Shown in pieces: positions 59,301 to 64,000 of a stretch of 64,000 nt of DNA. The notes beneath the pieces are model-generated. The model was not told the origin of the DNA and did no database searches. It saw only the letters and a program-made list of their open reading frames with translations. Location of the stretch: positions 60,048,001 through 60,112,000 of the forward strand of contig NC_133030.1 in the NCBI RefSeq assembly GCF_048771995.1, read 5' to 3'. The position numbers and the translations under genes are program-made. Position 1 is the first letter of the stretch. Each line of letters begins with the position of its first letter. The DNA comes from Taeniopygia guttata (Eukaryota; Chordata; Aves; Passeriformes; Estrildidae).

Positions 59301-62300
59301 GACAGCTGTACAAAAGAAGGTTCTTATCACTGCTGTAGCCATCTCAAAGTTATGTTTCCCAGTGTAAAGTGAAGAAATAAGTGATCATGTTTCAGACTAT
59401 ATGACTTCACACAACAGACTAAGAGGTGGAAATCCCAGTCATGGGAAACTGGGGAAATCTCACACTATTAGAAGTGGGGCTTAAATATATACATCACTGC
59501 AAAAGTGGCCTTCTTTAGTCTCCTGAGTATCTCTGGAGGTTTTCTATCCTCACAAGCCAGAGCTTAGGATCTCCCCTGAAGAAACAATCTTTAAACTGCA
59601 CTCAGGCATGCTGGAATGCTTCTCAAAACATTTCAGTGGATCTGCTGGACAAAATACACTCTTCATGGAATAAGTTTCCAAAGGAGCTGCAAAATAATTA
59701 CCAGGAGCAAAATCAGTGTCCAGAGAAGAAGCAGAAAACTGAACTCCATGGAGAATCCAAGAGTTCTCTACAACAACCTGTCCTGTCATCATCTTTCCAG
59801 CCTGAACTTCTCCTCAGCAGGGATATGCAAAAAAATCTGTAGCTAATACTTGCACCAGTGCTGTCCCCACAGAGGGTCTGGAAGCATCCCACACCTTTCT
59901 GAGGCACAGACATGCACCACACTACAAACAAGGCTCTCAAGCCTTGCAGAAGTGCTAGACAGGCCTTGGAGCCTCTCTGTGAGTTGGAAGGATTTCTTAC
60001 ATAAGGCTGATGATATCTTTGGCAGAGGGAGCCCACAAACTTTTCCAGGCACTGGTGTGTCACGCTGAGAATAATTTCTCTAAATCTATTCCTTGAAATA
60101 GTCTGCTGTACAGAATGGTGGGGAGGGGCTGGTGTCACGCAGGAGAAAAAACTGAGCATCAAAATGTTGCATTGTGTTTCCTTGTCCAAATCACAGGTGT
60201 GTTTTAAAATAATGACATCAAGTCTCAGCCTGAAAACCATGACTTCCAGCACCTTCCTCCTCTGCAGCCATGTTGCTTTACAAGTGCAATTAATTGTGTT
60301 CTAACTTTCTAATTGTTATTTAAAAATATCAATTAGCTAGGCCTCATGGCTCTATGATTTCATCTTCATTAGAATGACTTAACTGGAGCTGAAATATTTT
60401 TCTGTGCCAGTATTTATCTTAATTGGCCTTAACAACAGTGATAAAAAATGTTGGTAAGTTTAATGCTTCACATCTTCACAATGAAACGAGCAGAATCAAT
60501 GACTGCTCTGAGAATTATGCACTGAGAATTGCTTACAGATGATAAATGGTTTTATACTGGCCAAATGGAACAGAACAGGTTTGAGTTGATTTGCATTTTA
60601 GTAATTCAAAACTTTTTGAATTACTAAACTTACTATTTTTTTTTTGAATTACTAATTTTTGAATTACTTTTTGAATTACTAAAGCTGGTTTGTAGCTGAG
60701 CCTGTTTGGGGCAGGGAGACATGCTGGGAAGGTGGCTCAGTCTGGGTTTAACTGTTGGGAATACAGGTACATACAGGTAATACCTCTAGGGTGAAACTCC
60801 CTGGGGTTGTTAACTGAATATTCCCTGCTCAAGTCCAGTTTTGGGCTAACAATACAAAGATATTACTTGTGGCTTTGCTAACCCGACATCATGAACTCCA
60901 GATAAGAGCACAACAAGGAGATGCTTTGTACCAAGGCTGAGAATCCTTCTTTGCCAACTCACTGGCCAGCAGCAGAAAAAGAAATGCATGAGGACACACC
61001 TGCCCACTGCTGCCCCATTTCCAGAGCTCCTGGATAACAAAGAACAAAAATCTTGCACTTTAATCTATGCACAACAGAGGACTGCAGGATTTGAACAGAG
61101 TTGCCAGCACCTGGCTTCCTTCTGGGCAGGTTCACCACGAGGTTTGTTGTGATCTCCCTGTCCATGCACACTGCTGTGTTTTCCACTCTGTCGAGTCATT
61201 GGCAGTGACTTGGAGCACTCCAAATATCGCCAAGTATTCCTGCAGATGCCAAGGCCACATCACCTGCACCACGATGATAATATTGTGTGGGGCCAAGGGA
61301 ATGATCTCTGTGCAGTGGGACTGGGTGGCTGACACCTGAAGGATCAAACAAAATGACCCATGCAGAACTGCAGGTGTGAGGTCCTGGCTGATGATAAGAG
61401 GATCAGATTGCATTAAATAAGATTTGGTCCACTGCTTTCCAACATAGAAACTTCAGCTCTTGGCACGTGTCAGTATATTCTCATCAGTCATGTAGTTTTT
61501 TGTATGGAGGAAGCTCCTGAAGCTGTTCAAAAGTGAGGTAGGAATTGCAGTTACTCTCTTTGTGAGATCACAGGTACCTGTAATTTAAAGGAAATATTTA
61601 TTAGGTTATAATTACACTCTATAGAAATACAGGGAATTACAATTACCCAGATAATAATGGTTATGTGGTTTTAGTGGCCCACTGTGCTCTGCTTTTTGTG
61701 CTTTGGGAGTTTGGGTGCAATTCCAAGATAATACAATACAATTTAACACTACTTCCCACATTATTTCATTTACCTGTATGTGCAGCAGTTGAACTGGGAT
61801 TGATATGCAGTGAGGGGGAAAAAATAACCTGCTCTGATGGTAATTTACCTCAATCACAGAATCATAAAATCACAGAATGATTCACTTCAATTCCAGTGTG
61901 CCATTTGACAGGCCAGCATATTTGTATCATGTTTATTGCATGTATCAGTTCATTACAACAATAAGATAATTGCTCAGCCTTAACCTAATGCTATGGAGCT
62001 GAGAGTCTCTATTACAGCAAAAAAATCACTTTAAAGTATTCAATATAAAACATACTGATTAATTCATTAGGCTGTTCCACGTTACACTGGCAAGGCAATT
62101 TTAACTTTTTAATTTTCCTTCTTTCTCCCCCTTTATCTTCAGGCAAACAGTCTGACAGGAAATACTTTTCCTACTATCGAGTGCTTGTGGCCATTTGGAT
62201 TCTTTTTGGCCTTGCCTGGATTGCTCTGCTGTTTAATTTATTGACAACAGTACTAGAAGATACTGAAAAAATAATTGTCAAGGATCTCCAGCAAATTGGA

Positions 62301-62486
62301 AAGGTGAGTAAGGACAATGTAGGAAGCCAGCAAAGAAGATGCTGGCCTGTTCAATTTATTCCAGAAGAAGAACCACTACCACCACATGCTGGAGGGGATG
62401 CAATGAAAATGGAATCATTAACAGCAGATTCTGAACACACAAAAAATGAAAAAAAATGTTTTCTAATAACAAAGCTATTGGCATAA
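53327..62486 (+). CDS. KCNK16: Two-pore K+ channel, KCNK16 (TALK-1)-like, 331 aa in five exons
   Basis: Coding exons: 53327-53521, 55321-55441, 57137-57303, 58852-59020, 62143-62486. All junctions are GT-AG and phases agree (0,1,0,1). Exons 2/3 join inside the first pore signature. Layout: M1 about 7-27; extracellular cap with sequons Asn51 (NFT) and Asn80 (NES); pore 1 TIGYG at 104-108; M2 about 118-138; M3 about 165-185; pore 2 TIGFGDYVVG at 209-218; M4 about 231-250. The YFAFITLSTIGFGDYV block and ILFGLAW are typical of TALK channels. Arg230 aligns with the arginine proposed as extracellular pH sensor in TASK-2 and TALK channels. The channel would pass background K+ current as a dimer. Residue 54 is Gln where human TALK channels have the cap cysteine (NYTC). 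A donor-like AAG/GTGAGT at 62303 suggests an alternative C terminus. KCNK17 is the other candidate, less similar in the cap. Confidence 0.85.
53522..55320 (+). other. KCNK16-like intron 1
   Basis: 1799 bp. Contains a poly(A) run of about 24 at 54326-54349 and A-rich sequence near 54474-54512. No inserted gene seen. Confidence 0.7.
55442..57136 (+). other. KCNK16-like intron 2
   Basis: 1695 bp, GTAGGT donor and TTTTATAG acceptor. Nothing else recognised. Confidence 0.7.
57304..58851 (+). other. KCNK16-like intron 3
   Basis: 1548 bp, GTAATT donor and TTATTTTTCAG acceptor. Nothing else recognised. Confidence 0.7.
60598..60681. repeat. Inverted and direct repeats of TTTGAATTACTAA
   Basis: TTAGTAATTCAAA (60598-60610) faces its exact reverse complement at 60615-60627. 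Three further direct, partly shortened copies of the second arm follow. Confidence 0.75.
61855..61895 (-). mobile_element. CR1 terminal remnant
   Basis: AATCACAGAATCATAAAATC followed by ACAGAATGATTC is the reverse complement of the 3' terminal repeat of CR1. Only the end survives recognisably. Confidence 0.6.
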
Positions 62487-64000
62487 CGTGTTGAGAATTG
62501 AATTCTTCATTGGAGAATTGCTAGTTAATTATTCTAAAGAAATTCCCATAGAAATAAAATTTCTCCTACCTTCTGCTGAGATATGACCTTTTAGAACTCA
62601 AGACTTACAGTTACACAAAGCCTGGATATTAATGGTAAGAAATTTGCTCCTCAGTTTGCAGCTAGGTTGTGCTTACAGCCTGAGAACTTGCTCTGCAAGG
62701 TGTTTTTAAGGTGCTTTCACAAAATTGCAGAGGAAGGGCATGGAAGAGCTTGCTGGTTCTGTTTGGATTTTGCAGCTTGCAAGAAATCATGTCTCTTCCA
62801 GGAACTGACATGCACAAGCTTTTCTGGCATTGCATAGCACTTTTGGAAGAAGAAATGAGGGTATATAACTTAATAGATGCCTGACTTGAGCCATCATATT
62901 GGATAAGGTGGTGTGGTCTGAAAGACATGTTTAAATGACAAGACCTGAGCTCAGTTCAGAGACACTAGAAACATCTCATGGACAGGGATATGAAAAGGTT
63001 AGCATGTTAGAAATGACTGATTCTACCTCTTCCTCTTTTATACTAAGATGAATAAAGGCAATTTCAGCTTTTATCCCTGTGGCTCTGAAAAACCTTTCTG
63101 ATGGTGTTTATAAAAAATGCATCAACCCATGTTTTTAATTCAATTTTTATAATAATTTTATTCTGCAAGTTTTTCATAAGAACAGGGACCAATTTGAAGG
63201 GAGGAATCCTTGCTGCTATGTTTTGATTTCATAGGAACTATGAAGCCATTTAGCAATGCTTCTGTGGTGCTGTTGCTTTCCAAGGGTGAGCGGTGTCTAA
63301 ACCTTCAACCAGGTGAAAAATAATGGATGTCAGATCTGGGCATGGTTTTTCAGACGTGCTGTCTGCCTGCAGGCCACTTCTGGGTGAAGACTCTGACTTT
63401 CAGAGGGTTGATCTATGTGTCACAAGCCTTCTGTATGCCAAAAATGCATGAAAACCCAACCCTGAAGAGCTGGCAAAGCAGCTGGGGTAGACACAGTCAC
63501 AGAGGTGAAACATCCCATGTGTGTTTAAGGTCACACCAGCAGTCAGTCCAGCCCAACACCTTCCCTGACCATGCCTAATGTGTCCCCCAGCAGTGCAAGG
63601 AGCAGGCAGCTCTGCCATGCCCCAGCACAGGGGCCAAACCCTCTGCCAGCAGTTGGTGGCACAAGGCTGCCCATGCAGGAGATGGGGTCTGTACATCAAA
63701 ACCCATGAACTTATCCAAATGCTGAACTCACATCAGCACCCACAGGACCCCCCAAGGCAGTCTGGAGCTTTTTTCTGCACCAAGTCCCTCACTCTGACAG
63801 TGCTGAACCTGTCACTTGGCAGTTCACTGTCAGCCCCTCAAGCTCCTCTTTTGTCAGACTGAATAATTATTTTTTTGCTCACCCTCTGGGTGTTATTTAC
63901 AGCATGACCAGCCCATGCCAGAGTTATTCCTGTATGAAAGGCAGAATAAATTACAGCTAGAAAGCAATTTCAGGTCATAAAGATGCAGTCAGCCTTGAAG
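62487..64000 (+). other. KCNK16-like 3' UTR and downstream flank
   Basis: AATAAA candidates at 62553-62558 and 63051-63056; the second, AAGATGAATAAAGGCAATTT, looks the better of the two. Downstream no gene or repeat was recognised up to the window end. Confidence 0.5.

Larger units (their letters stand above)
59021..62142 (+). other. KCNK16-like intron 4
   Basis: 3122 bp, GTAAGG donor and TTTATCTTCAG acceptor. Holds a GAATTACTAA repeat cluster at 60598-60681 and a CR1 terminal remnant at 61855-61895. Confidence 0.7.

Noticed and set aside
1-64000. tRNA, rRNA or CRISPR-type features
   Set aside because: No cloverleaf, rRNA motif or regularly spaced short repeats were seen on either strand.

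Overview
This is a vertebrate window, almost certainly from a passerine bird. The interspersed repeats are avian CR1 LINE fragments, with LTR fossils of passerine type. The genes are bird genes with short introns and GT-AG junctions. No prokaryotic features are present.

Positions 1-47242 are a head-to-tail tandem array with a period of about 11.42 kb. It holds four complete units (R2 1548-12970, R3 12971-24385, R4 24386-35807, R5 35808-47242) and the right-hand end of a fifth (R1 1-1547); the array runs off the left edge. Each complete unit carries, on the minus strand at its right end, an ITPRIPL1-like gene. That gene has a TATA/CRE-like promoter, a very short non-coding exon, an intron of about 300 bp and one coding exon of 519-520 codons. 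R3, R4 and R5 are open. R2 has a nonsense codon at position 48. R1 is open as far as the window shows. About 4.7 kb downstream of each gene lies a 5'-truncated second ITPRIPL1-like fragment, frameshifted in R2 and R3 and still open in R4 and R5. The rest of each unit is old transposon debris: four CR1 fragments in both orientations and several LTR-like segments. It also holds an AT-rich tract and a perfect 20-bp inverted repeat just past the ITPRIPL1 stop codon. Variant sites group the units differently in different segments, so the units have exchanged sequence.

Positions 47243-53326 are single-copy flank. The array ends inside a sequence that resembles a diverged second copy of the ITPRIPL1 promoter. 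This flank holds CR1 3' ends and one ERVL-like LTR fossil but no gene that I recognise.

Positions 53327-62486 hold a five-exon two-pore potassium channel gene on the plus strand, best matched to KCNK16 (TALK-1). It encodes 331 residues with both pore signatures. Its introns and 3' flank contain only simple repeats and one CR1 remnant. Nothing in the sequence links the channel and the ITPRIPL1 array functionally; they are neighbours.
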